From Strigomonas culicis (lineage: Eukaryota > Euglenozoa > Kinetoplastea > Trypanosomatida > Trypanosomatidae): 30,225 nucleotides of DNA. The stretch lies in assembly GCA_000482145.1 (NCBI GenBank), contig AUXH01000185.1:1-30225 (forward strand), written 5' to 3'. The position numbers were made by a program, and so were the translations under genes. Of the stretch, positions 17,057-25,012 are shown piece by piece. Under the pieces are notes generated by a model that was given only the letters and a program-made list of their open reading frames with translations, did not search any database and was not told where the DNA came from. Position 1 is the first letter of the stretch, and every line of letters begins with the position of its first letter.

Positions 17057-17476
17057 GGGATGTAGCAGTACGTAGGGCGACGACGCGTCTGTACGAAAAC
17101 TAATAGGATCTACTCTGTTAAAGACTCTTTCTTTTTTTATACTTTCCTTTTAAAAACGTTTGTTTTAGGAATCGGGATACACACACGTTGCCTAGGATTA
17201 ATCATACCATAACGAAAGAAATCGACCCACACACACCTCTCTTTGGTCTGTTCTACTTTCCCCGTTTGCCTTGTCTGAGTTGATCTGCAATGCCGAATCA
17301 CTTGTGTACACACTACAGACCTATATACATATTATCCTTCCTCTTCCTCCCCCCCCTCTCTCTCTTGCCCTTAGAAGTGTTATGTTCTCTGCACATTAGG
17401 GCGCATCTCTTGTTGAGCCCCTTTCTTCTCCCTCTATCGCTTCTCCCCCCTTGCTGTGCGGCCTGTGGCGCAGAGG
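17057..17476. other. Intergenic region with a pyrimidine tract and a possible upstream ORF
   Basis: No gene. A strong C/T tract spans about 17337-17372, with AG at 17373-17374. Other AGs follow at 17376-17377, 17398-17399 and 17472-17473. Use of 17374 would leave a five-codon upstream ORF (17382-17399) in the leader of the next gene. An open frame starting at ATG 17290 lies before the acceptor and runs out of frame into the next gene; it is not accepted. Confidence 0.55.
17337..17399 (+). promoter_or_regulatory. Trans-splice acceptor region with possible uORF for the DUF3592-like gene
   Basis: The favoured acceptor is AG 17373-17374 behind a nearly pure C/T tract. The 102-base leader would then carry ATG at 17382 followed by four codons and TAG at 17397-17399. 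The AG of that same TAG could itself be an acceptor, whose use would remove the uORF. Which AG is used cannot be told from sequence. Confidence 0.4.
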
Positions 17477-18043
17477 ATGCCGTGGTATCTGAGTGCCTTC
17501 CGCGTGTCTTTCTGCGCGATCTATTCCTACTTTGCCGCCGTGCAGGTCAAGTGGATCCTAGAGGCGGAGGACCGCTACCGCCGCTCGCTGACCTGGCGGC
17601 CGGCGGTGGGCACCATCTTCGACCACAAGGTGGTGCTCAAGCGCGGCGGCTCCAGCTACGTGCAGTACACGTACGAGGTGGACGGGAAGGAGTACGTCGG
17701 CGACCGCTTCCGCAGCGGCGGCATCTACAAGGAGGAGATGCTGACGAACCCCACCCTGCTGGGCGCGGGCACGCAGGTGGTGGTCTTCTACGACCCGGCG
17801 AGCCCGTCGGAGAGCGCCATCAAGCTGCAGGCGGACCGTGGCGCGGAGTCCATCTTCTACATCGGCATTTGCCTCTCCGTCTTCATTGCGTACCGCAGCG
17901 TGCGGTGCGAGACGATCCTGCCCAACATGTTCTACCGCTTCTTGGGCTCGAATCGGCGGGTGACCAGCATAAGCGGGCTGCGGCAGGCCCGCACGCACGC
18001 GAAACAGAAGATGAAGTACGGTAAGCATACCGGCGCCCTCTGA
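17477..18043 (+). CDS. DUF3592-like two-pass membrane protein
   Basis: A 188-residue protein of unknown function resembling the DUF3592 family. Seen: a hydrophobic N-terminal segment (about residues 4-23); a soluble beta-rich middle with the family pattern of TWRPAVGTIFDH, YTYEVDGKEYVGDR and VVVFYDPASPSESAI (about 38-115); a second hydrophobic segment (about 125-142); and a basic C-terminal tail rich in Lys, Arg and Gln. Both ends should therefore face the same side of the membrane, with the middle on the other. No catalytic motif is seen. I use ATG 17477; a GTG at 17456 in the same frame would add seven residues and is not needed. It sits between F1 epsilon and RNase H2A, which says little about its job. 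Confidence 0.8.
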   Translation: MPWYLSAFRVSFCAIYSYFAAVQVKWILEAEDRYRRSLTWRPAVGTIFDHKVVLKRGGSSYVQYTYEVDGKEYVGDRFRSGGIYKEEMLTNPTLLGAGTQVVVFYDPASPSESAIKLQADRGAESIFYIGICLSVFIAYRSVRCETILPNMFYRFLGSNRRVTSISGLRQARTHAKQKMKYGKHTGAL

Positions 18044-18358
18044 GGGGAGGGCGCGGCGGGCGCAGAACGCGCCGCTCCTGCGATGGGACGTTCCCGTTGG
18101 TTCTCTCTTTCTACAGTACTGTAATACTTACGTAATCAACCCCAACAACAGCAGCATCACGAACGCGTGTGTGTCCATCGACATATCCATAACCAAGTGC
18201 TCTGTGCTTGCGTCGTCTTCGTGTCCTCCCCTACTGTTTCCACACACCTGCTTCTACCCCTTCTCCCCTACGTCCACGCAGATCCTTGTCTACCGACGCA
18301 TATCAGCAAGCGATAAAGTATACACACATCATCTAGTCGTTAGTGTTGTTGGCACATC
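18044..18358. other. Intergenic region with trans-splice signal for RNase H2A
   Basis: Short spacer, less A/T-rich than the others. A C/T-rich tract at about 18207-18278 ends in AG at 18280-18281, giving a 77-base leader without an ATG. No gene seen. Confidence 0.6.
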
Positions 18359-19321
18359 ATGGCGGAGACCCCCTCTGCCGTGTCGGCGGGCCCCACACCG
18401 CAGCACAGCGGCGCCAAGCGCCCTCGCCCGTCCGGCGTCGAGATGGACGTGCAGGAAGTCATGCAGTCGATGGACCTGACGTCGGACTACATGGTTCTTG
18501 GCATCGATGAGGCGGGCCGCGGCCCCGTGGTGGGCCCGATGGTGTACACCGCGGCGCTCATCTCGCTGGAGGAGCACGACCGGCTCATCGACGAGTGCCA
18601 CGTGGCGGACAGCAAGATGCTGACGGAGCACCACCGCGACGCGGCGCTGCTCCGCCTGCGACAGCTCAAGACCTTCCAGAGCTTCACGAGGGTCATCAGC
18701 GCCGACGAGATCGCGGCCGCCATGTTCGGCCGCCACGGCGCGACGCTCAACACGATCAGCCATGACGCCGCGATGGCGCTCATCGCCGAGGCGACGCTCG
18801 CGGCGGCCGGCAAGCTGTGCGCCGTGTACGTGGACACCGTCGGGCCGCCGGAGAGCTACCAGGCGCGGTTGGCCGGCCGCTTCCCGCACATCCGCGTGAC
18901 CGTCGCGAAGAAGGCCGACAGCAAGTACCCGATCGTGTCCGCCGCCTCCATCGTTGCGAAGACGACGCGCGACCGGGCCGTCGCGGACCTGCACGTCGAT
19001 GTCGGCAGTGGCTACCCGAGCGACCCCGCCGCGATGCGCTGGGTCCGGGGCCACGTGCACCGCTTCTTCGTCCACCCGCGCGCGTACAGCTTCGTGCGCT
19101 CGTCGTGGGGCCCCGTCATCAAGCTGGCGACGGACCCCGCCGTGTGCCACCCGGTGCTGTTCGAGCAGGACCTGGAGGCGGAGGAGAAGAAGCGCGGCCA
19201 GCGGACCTCGGCCGACCACGGCAAGCAGCAGCGCCTGTTGTTTGCAAAGCCGCACACGCGGCGGCACGCGGTGTACTCGCACCTCCTGCGACTGCGCACG
19301 CTCTCCGGCACAGAGGAGTAG
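18359..19321 (+). CDS. Ribonuclease H2 subunit A (RNase HII family)
   Basis: A 320-residue nuclease that cuts the RNA strand of RNA/DNA hybrids and starts removal of ribonucleotides embedded in DNA; in eukaryotes it is the catalytic subunit of the RNase H2 heterotrimer. Seen: GIDEAGRGPVVGPMVY (48-63) with catalytic Asp50 and Glu51; DSK at 84-86; YVDTVG with Asp159; KKADSKYPIVSAASI with Asp187; and GSGYPSD with Tyr219, the residue that senses the ribonucleotide 2'-OH in the human enzyme. All four acidic metal ligands are present, so it should be active. It has an N-terminal extension of about 40 residues (Pro/Ser-rich, basic). The length is close to human RNASEH2A. Spacer AGs place the ATG as first after splicing. 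Confidence 0.94.
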   Translation: MAETPSAVSAGPTPQHSGAKRPRPSGVEMDVQEVMQSMDLTSDYMVLGIDEAGRGPVVGPMVYTAALISLEEHDRLIDECHVADSKMLTEHHRDAALLRLRQLKTFQSFTRVISADEIAAAMFGRHGATLNTISHDAAMALIAEATLAAAGKLCAVYVDTVGPPESYQARLAGRFPHIRVTVAKKADSKYPIVSAASIVAKTTRDRAVADLHVDVGSGYPSDPAAMRWVRGHVHRFFVHPRAYSFVRSSWGPVIKLATDPAVCHPVLFEQDLEAEEKKRGQRTSADHGKQQRLLFAKPHTRRHAVYSHLLRLRTLSGTEE

Positions 19322-19941
19322 CGAGGGGGAGCGGCATAGAGTGCGGGCGCGCATCCGGCTAGTGGTGAGGCGCGCGCCTTTCGTAACCATAGATGCATGA
19401 TGACTGCAGCAACGGATAGAGCGAGGACGCGCCAAAGATGAAGAAGAAAAAAAGGAAAGAAAAACATAAGAAAAAGCGTTTGTATGATAACCCTTTGTTC
19501 ACCCACTCACACTCATGTAGCTTCGTTTTTTCTTTTTCTTTTCCTTTTGTTCTCTTCTAGATGGTTCTCTTTTGGCCCTCTCCTTTTTTTTTTCAGCTTT
19601 CTTTCCTTCTTCACTCCCGTGTACATATTCACCTGTGTCCTTAATAAAAGTACAACGTCTACCATGCCGTTGGCACTACTTCCTTCTCCAAATACCCACA
19701 CAAACATATGTATTTGTACATGCACTATTTGGAAGCATCGCCCTTATGAGCATACATTGTTTTCTGCTCTTCACCTCTTGTATCTCTTGCCCTTTTCGTT
19801 TTTCCTTTTCGTATAGAAGTAAATCGCAACCTCACCAAACGGTCATAAAGGATTGAAAACGCTGCCGTGACTGATCTGCGCAGCGTAACTTGACGCAGCT
19901 CGCTTTTCTGATCTGTTACCATTTCAACCCCAACGCTTCTC
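19322..19941. other. Intergenic region before the TTA2-like gene
   Basis: A/T-rich centre with T/C tracts, no gene. The best acceptor for the next gene is AG 19815-19816 after the tract at about 19783-19812, giving a 125-base leader without an ATG. AGs at 19882-19883 and 19897-19898 are alternatives with weaker tracts. Confidence 0.55.
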
Positions 19942-21555
19942 ATGGCCGTCGGGGACCCCTCACTGCCCTTGGCCGACCGTGTCAACGTGCGCGTCCCGCT
20001 GCTGGTCTTCGTGGTCACGGTGGCGGTGCGCCTCCTCTTTAGCTACCTGTACCTCGCCGACAACACGCAGAAGGCCCACGCGCGGTGCACGAGCGGGCAG
20101 CCCGTCCCTCACACCGCGGACGGGGAGCACCTGCTGCTGCCCAACTTCATGGCCTTCACGCTGCTGCCGCCGTCCAAGAGCGCGGCCACGTGGAAGGAGG
20201 CGCTGTACTTCCGCCAGCACTTCACCACCGGCGACGCGGGCAGCGGCCTGCTGGCGGCTGCCCACCAGCGCCGCGAGGGCGTGCCACTCTACCTGCAGGC
20301 GGTCGCGCCGCTCTACTCGTACCTGCTGCCCACGCTGCTCCTGTCGACGCCGGCCGGCATCCTCTTCCTTAGCCTCTGCGACGGCGTCACCGCGGCGCTC
20401 ATCGCCAGCTTCATGAACGCCGCCGCGGGCGACGCCGCGGCGGACGCGGAGGCGCGGAGGAGCCTGCTGGAGGTCAAGTCCTTCCACGACCTGGCGCTCT
20501 ACGTTGGCTTCGTGCTCAACCCCTGGTCGCTCATCTCCGTCGCGCACCAGTCGCTGAGCTCGCTGGAGTGGGCGCTGCTCGCGCTGGTGCTGCACCTGTG
20601 CCAGTGCGGCCGGCGGCGCCGCGCGCGCTACGCCGCCGCCGTCGCGCTGGGCCTTGCGCTCGGCAGCGCGCACGTCGCCGTGCCGGTCGCGGTGCTGGTG
20701 CCCTTCGGCGCGGCGGGCGGTGCCGCGGAGGCGGCCGGTGCGCGCCGGCGGCGCCTCCTGTCGAGCGCCGTGCTGCTCTGCGCGGTGGGCGGCTACGCGG
20801 TGGCCTACCTCTATGGCACGCGCGCGGTCGAGCACCACACGGCCCTCTTCGCGCCGCTGGACGCCGGGCCGCGCAGCTACGTGGCGCAGCTCATCCTCCC
20901 CTCCTTCGGCCGCTGCCTCGAGCTCTTCTACGTGCAGCTGCCAGCCGTGCTCACCGTCTACATGGCCTGGGCGCTCCCGCGGTCGGAGCGCGTCGTGGAG
21001 GCCTACGACGCGGCCCACCCGCAGCGGCCGCTCGCCTTCCACCCCCTCTACCGCAACGGCCGCGTCCAGCTCGTGCTCTTCGCGATGATGACGTCGCTGC
21101 TGTGCGGCACGGAGTGGAGCTACCTCGCGACGGTGGTCACGGCGCTTTTCGTGTACAGCCACCTCAACAGCCGCGCGGCGCACTGGGCGACGAAGCCGTG
21201 CTACAGCTACCAGGGCGTCGCGCGCCGGCTGTGCCGCCGGGGCGGCGAGGACTTTGTGGAGGAGGCGGACGGCACCGGCCGCGTGGCGCTGCACGCACTG
21301 CGTGTGCACCACCCCGCGCACAAGCGCATCCGCGCGGTCTTCGCCGTCTACACGCTGCTCTTCTCCGTCACGACGCAGTTCTCCTTCTACGTGCCCAACT
21401 TCAAGAACTTCAACTGGCTCTTCTTCGCCGAGACCGGCTTTTCGATCGGCTGCGCCGTGTTCTGCGCGCAGTGGGTGTTCGAGCTCGTGAAGGACGCGGT
21501 CCTGCTGGAGCAGGCGGTGGAGCAGCGCGCGGCGCAGGAGGGGAAGGAGGGGTAG
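19942..21555 (+). CDS. Multi-pass ER membrane protein, PIG-U/TTA2-like GPI transamidase subunit
   Basis: A 537-residue polytopic membrane protein. The first hydrophobic helix is at about 17-38, followed by a long loop and then several more helices (near 115-160, 185-230, 255-290, 315-350, 370-400 and 455-515). The layout and motifs resemble PIG-U/CDC91: an N-terminal helix followed by a lumenal loop; LYVGFVLNPWSLISVAHQS, which matches the PIG-U FLNPLSILSCVGKS segment; and a penultimate FPV-type region followed by NFKNFNWLFF. PIG-U belongs to the complex that attaches GPI anchors in the ER. Trypanosomatids use subunits TTA1 and TTA2 in this complex, and from memory TTA2 lies close to RNase H2A, so TTA2 is my favoured identity. 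The PIG-U-like resemblance is by eye; the exact name is inference. Confidence 0.62.
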   Translation: MAVGDPSLPLADRVNVRVPLLVFVVTVAVRLLFSYLYLADNTQKAHARCTSGQPVPHTADGEHLLLPNFMAFTLLPPSKSAATWKEALYFRQHFTTGDAGSGLLAAAHQRREGVPLYLQAVAPLYSYLLPTLLLSTPAGILFLSLCDGVTAALIASFMNAAAGDAAADAEARRSLLEVKSFHDLALYVGFVLNPWSLISVAHQSLSSLEWALLALVLHLCQCGRRRRARYAAAVALGLALGSAHVAVPVAVLVPFGAAGGAAEAAGARRRRLLSSAVLLCAVGGYAVAYLYGTRAVEHHTALFAPLDAGPRSYVAQLILPSFGRCLELFYVQLPAVLTVYMAWALPRSERVVEAYDAAHPQRPLAFHPLYRNGRVQLVLFAMMTSLLCGTEWSYLATVVTALFVYSHLNSRAAHWATKPCYSYQGVARRLCRRGGEDFVEEADGTGRVALHALRVHHPAHKRIRAVFAVYTLLFSVTTQFSFYVPNFKNFNWLFFAETGFSIGCAVFCAQWVFELVKDAVLLEQAVEQRAAQEGKEG

Positions 21556-22441
21556 CGCCCTTCCCGGGCGGCGCGCGCCGCATCCTTGTCTTTTTTTTTT
21601 TGTTGTGTGTGTGTGTGGTTGTGTGGATATCCTCGTTATGTGGTGCTACTTTGTTGCGGTTTCCCCCCTTTCCACCTGCCGTGCTCACGCGTATGCCGCG
21701 CACGAGTAGTTATTGTTATTGTGTTATTCCACTCTCTCTGACAGTATGTCTTTCTCTGTGTATAATTTAAAACAAACAAACAAACGGTTGCTGCCGTATG
21801 AAGCAACGAAAGATGCAGTGTGTTGTATTGTGACGATGATTTGACTTTGTGTTGCACATATGAGCGTTATACAGATGACTTCCCTTTTCATCCTCTTTCC
21901 TCTTTCCTTTCGGTATGAAGGTCAAAAAAAAACAAAAAAGCTATTTTTCAGTCAAAATACTTAAAATAATAATAAAAAAAAAACAATACTCTTTTTTTCT
22001 TTTTTTTTAGAAAACCGTTACTTGACTCTTTTTTTCTTTTCCATTTCACATATTATTCGCGTTTTTTTCTTCATAAATATATATACATCTATATATATTA
22101 ACGTAAGGATAGTTTTTTTTTGTGTTTTAAATCAAAACACCTTTTCTTTCCTTTTGTTTTCTTTAGAATAATTGAAAAAAGGAAAGACAAATTAATTGAC
22201 AAAGTAAAAAAGACAAAAGATATTTGAATAACAAACAAAAACGAAAACAAAAAAGTTTCACTTTTTTTTTAGTTTGTAGCCGCCCCTTACTTCTACCACC
22301 CGCTTACCAAATTATCTTGTTTTTTTCGTTTTTCTTTTGTATATATCCTTTTTTTTTCCTTCTTTTTCGTTTTTCACACACAAAAAGAAAAGAAGTATAT
22401 ACTCTTTTTTTTTTTTGTTATTATTACAGTACGTGTCAAAG
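21556..22441. other. Intergenic region (0.89 kb), strongly A/T-rich, no gene seen
   Basis: It holds a TG run at about 21602-21625, an AAAC run at about 21767-21785, and from 21900 onward dense A and T runs. The acceptor for the cysteine-rich gene is listed separately at 22402-22429. No convincing coding region. Confidence 0.6.
22402..22429 (+). promoter_or_regulatory. Predicted trans-splice acceptor (decides the start at 22442)
   Basis: A T tract at 22402-22418 is followed by TTATTACAG, with AG at 22428-22429 and a 12-base leader to ATG 22442. It excludes the in-frame start at 22337, whose 35 extra residues are Phe/Lys-rich translated tract. Confidence 0.65.
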
Positions 22442-23101
22442 ATGAGTTTCTTGTCAAAGACACCGTCGCCGTATTACGGCACCCACCGGTCGGCCGCGCG
22501 CCAGCCGGGCGGCAGCGGGCGTTCACTGCTGCACCACCCATGGGTGATGGCACCCGTCCTGCTCGCGCTGTTCCTCTTCGTCACGATCGTCGCCGGCTGG
22601 ACGGTCGACAACGGCAGCACCGCGGTGCCGAGGCTCGACCACGGCGCCGGCGGGGCGCGCGCCCACTCCGTGGAGGAGCGCGGCGACCAGCGGCTGCTGA
22701 AGACCATTGTCTCGCACTCCTTCCAGTTCGTGTGCGGCGAGGAGATCGCAGCGCTCTGCCGCGACAACGCGAACAAGCTGCAGTGCCTCATCGCCGTCGC
22801 GCAGGAGGGCGGCGTGTTCAACACGTCCGACGGGCGCGGCGGCGCGGACGCCGGCAGCGAGTTCTCCGCGGAGTGCGTCAACTGGCTCTTCTCACGTCAG
22901 ATTTGCATGGACGCGGTCCACGACCTGGCGCAGCGCGGCGACAGCCCGAACTGCGCGCGCGGCGACAACCCCCGGCAGTGCCTGCGCCAGGTCGCGGCCG
23001 CGCAGCTGCCTGCGGCCTGCGTGCACAGCAGCTACTACATCAGTGTACAGAGCGCCGGTATCGTGCAGCAGCGCGCCGTCAGCGACGCGCAGCAACGTTA
23101 G
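22442..23101 (+). CDS. Single-pass membrane protein with duplicated cysteine module, function unknown
   Basis: A 219-residue protein. A basic N-terminus (1-35) precedes one hydrophobic segment (36-52), so it is probably type II or signal-anchored with the C-terminal part in the lumen or outside. The lumenal part has eight cysteines (98, 106, 115, 145, 155, 171, 180, 193). Two groups share an identically spaced C-x8-C-L core (106/115 and 171/180), suggesting an internal duplication and paired disulfides. The pattern resembles the cysteine-rich repeats of the Golgi protein GLG1, but that is a weak by-eye match. Two N-glycosylation sequons are seen (Asn57-Gly-Ser and Asn127-Thr-Ser). The start is set by the acceptor at 22429. 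It lies next to two other membrane-system genes; no function is assigned. Confidence 0.78.
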   Translation: MSFLSKTPSPYYGTHRSAARQPGGSGRSLLHHPWVMAPVLLALFLFVTIVAGWTVDNGSTAVPRLDHGAGGARAHSVEERGDQRLLKTIVSHSFQFVCGEEIAALCRDNANKLQCLIAVAQEGGVFNTSDGRGGADAGSEFSAECVNWLFSRQICMDAVHDLAQRGDSPNCARGDNPRQCLRQVAAAQLPAACVHSSYYISVQSAGIVQQRAVSDAQQR

Positions 23102-23847
23102 ACGCCCGGTCGTGCTCCACCGTGTTAGACGTTCTAAGAGAGAGGAAGAGAAGACTAAATGAATAGCGTCCGCGTTTTTCATTTCGTTTTCTATTCTTTT
23201 CATTTAATTTTGTACAGCCTTTTTCTCTGCCTTCCCATGTACAGAAACAAAAAGAAGGCGTCGAAATAGCAAAGGTGTCGTGGACTTTGTGTGATGGCGG
23301 GTACGGAAGATGCGGGCACACGTGGCCTTTCATCAACCGTGTATGTATGTATGAGTATATATATCTATATCCATACATATGAAAAATAAAGCGGAGGATA
23401 CGCATGTTGAGGCATTTCTATTCTTCCACGATGGACATGCGTTTGTTTCTTGTCCCTTGTAAGCACCGCCTCCTCTGCTTAGCGGTACGGTGTGTATGCA
23501 CCTGCGCCGTTCCTGGATCATAGGCCCGGCGCCTGCATCCTGAGAGGTCCCACTGGTGACTTGCTTATACATACTCTTTGCTGCCCTACTTTTTTTTTTT
23601 TTTTTACTTCCAACACTTTGTTTTTCAAAAAAAAAAAGAAAAAAAAAAGCGTTTCCCACCGAAAAACAAGAAGAACAAAAAACAATTTTCATTTCTGAGT
23701 ATCATCTGAGATACTAGGTAAAACTCTCTATTGTTATTTAATAATAAGTATAATAAGAGGTGAACCAATTGCTTAATCATAATAATAATGGCAGTTCTTT
23801 TGCCAAGAAGTATATAAAAATGCCATAACTTATTTATATACATACAT

Positions 23848-23879
23848 ATATATATATATCCATATATATATATATATAT
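23848..23879. repeat. (TA)n microsatellite
   Basis: Two alternating TA blocks separated by CC, in the 1.9 kb spacer. Confidence 0.85.
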
Positions 23880-24865
23880 GAATGAAAAAGAAAATGAAAA
23901 GTAAGTCTACTTGTTATACACTTCCATCTTAACTACCGTTGAGAAAGAGAGGAAGAGGGAAACAAAAAAACTGCCAATGCCCCGTAAGGAGTGAAGTAGC
24001 GTCACTGCAGAACAACACCAAAAAAAAAGAAGAAGAACAACAACAGAAATGTGAGAGCGTAGTAATACGGCGCGAAAGCCTTTTCATTGGTTCTTTTAAT
24101 GAAACAGCTTTAAAGAAAAGCTATTCTATTAACTTTTTGCTCATTTTCTGTTTTTTTCCCCCCTCTTTTTTTGCTGTTGTGCTCATGGTAGCTTTTTTTT
24201 TCTTCCCCCTTTTTCTTTCTTCTCTCCCCTTGAATTGCTTTTTTTTCTTTTTTCCTTCTCTTACCGTTTGCTTTGCCATTCGGTTGAACTGCTTCAACTA
24301 CACCATTGGTGGGAATAAAAAAACACTTTTTTTTCTTCTTAAAAAAAAAAGATAACTATAACAATTTGTATCGCAATGTTGTACATAATCTCTCCAGAAT
24401 AGTAAAAAAAAAAAAACAACTAAAACAAATGAAAAACTATATAAATAACCGAACCACATGCTTCTTTCTGTTTCTTTCAGAAAACTTCTTTTTTCTTACC
24501 TTTTTTCTTTTTCCGATTTGTGTATTCTCGCTTCTTCATTGATTTCTTGTACTTTTTTTTTCTTTATTATTACTTTTTTCTTTCCTCTTGATAATGGTAA
24601 AAACCATTCTCGCATTGCACTTACGAACAAATATGTACCGTAATCGTTCGGAATAATCACAACAAAGAAGGAGATCAATACAAAGAAAGTAAAAATAAAA
24701 AAAAGCAAAAGTAAAGAAAGAACACAATGTTAGTGTGAAACGTTTTCTTTAAAACCATAAAAAAAAGAAGGAGCTAGTGCGTGCAGGTGGTAGAACGCAA
24801 AACCGTGAGCGTGGCGTTACGGAAGAATGCAGAAATGACTTCAAGACACTGTCTCGCATACACCT

Positions 24866-24926
24866 TTTTATGTGACTGTCTCTCTTCGCTCCTCCTTTCC
24901 TTTCTTTATCTCCCCACTGCTCATAG
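24866..24926 (+). promoter_or_regulatory. Predicted trans-splice acceptor (decides the start at 25013)
   Basis: A T/C tract at about 24866-24920 is followed by AG at 24925-24926. The remaining 86-base leader is itself pyrimidine-rich with no ATG. It excludes the in-frame ATG at 24872, whose 47 additional Phe/Leu/Cys residues are translated tract and would look like a false signal peptide. Confidence 0.55.
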
Positions 24927-25012
24927 TACACACTGCTTTACTTGTTTGCTTATTCTTCCTCTTTTGCCTTGTCATCCGACCCTTTTGTTGTTTTCTCTCC
25001 CTCGCTTCACCG

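Larger units (their letters stand above)
23102..25012. other. Long intergenic region (1.9 kb), no gene seen
   Basis: This is the longest gene-free stretch between two genes here. It contains a TA microsatellite (23848-23879), A and T runs (23590-23650, 24000-24450), and a less A/T-rich patch at about 23455-23580 without a convincing frame. The best open frame (23939-24355, 138 codons) is Lys-rich and then Phe-rich, and is not accepted. The right end carries the transporter gene's acceptor (listed separately). It may be a long 3' UTR of the cysteine-rich gene, a lost gene or a non-coding RNA; nothing seen decides this. Confidence 0.55.

Noticed and set aside
17290..18024. Plus-strand open frame of 244 codons overlapping the DUF3592-like gene
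   Set aside because: Starts before the splice acceptor, reads pyrimidine tract then the wrong frame of the real gene.
19960..21321. Long minus-strand open frame (453 codons) opposite the TTA2-like gene
   Set aside because: Arg/Ala/His/Gln-rich reading with no domain, produced by strong G/C third-position bias on the plus strand. The plus frame has membrane helices and a splice acceptor.
23939..24355. Open frame of 138 codons in the 1.9 kb spacer
   Set aside because: Lys/Gln-rich start then Phe/Leu-rich, directly reading A and T runs; A/T-rich unlike all real genes here; no clear acceptor in front.
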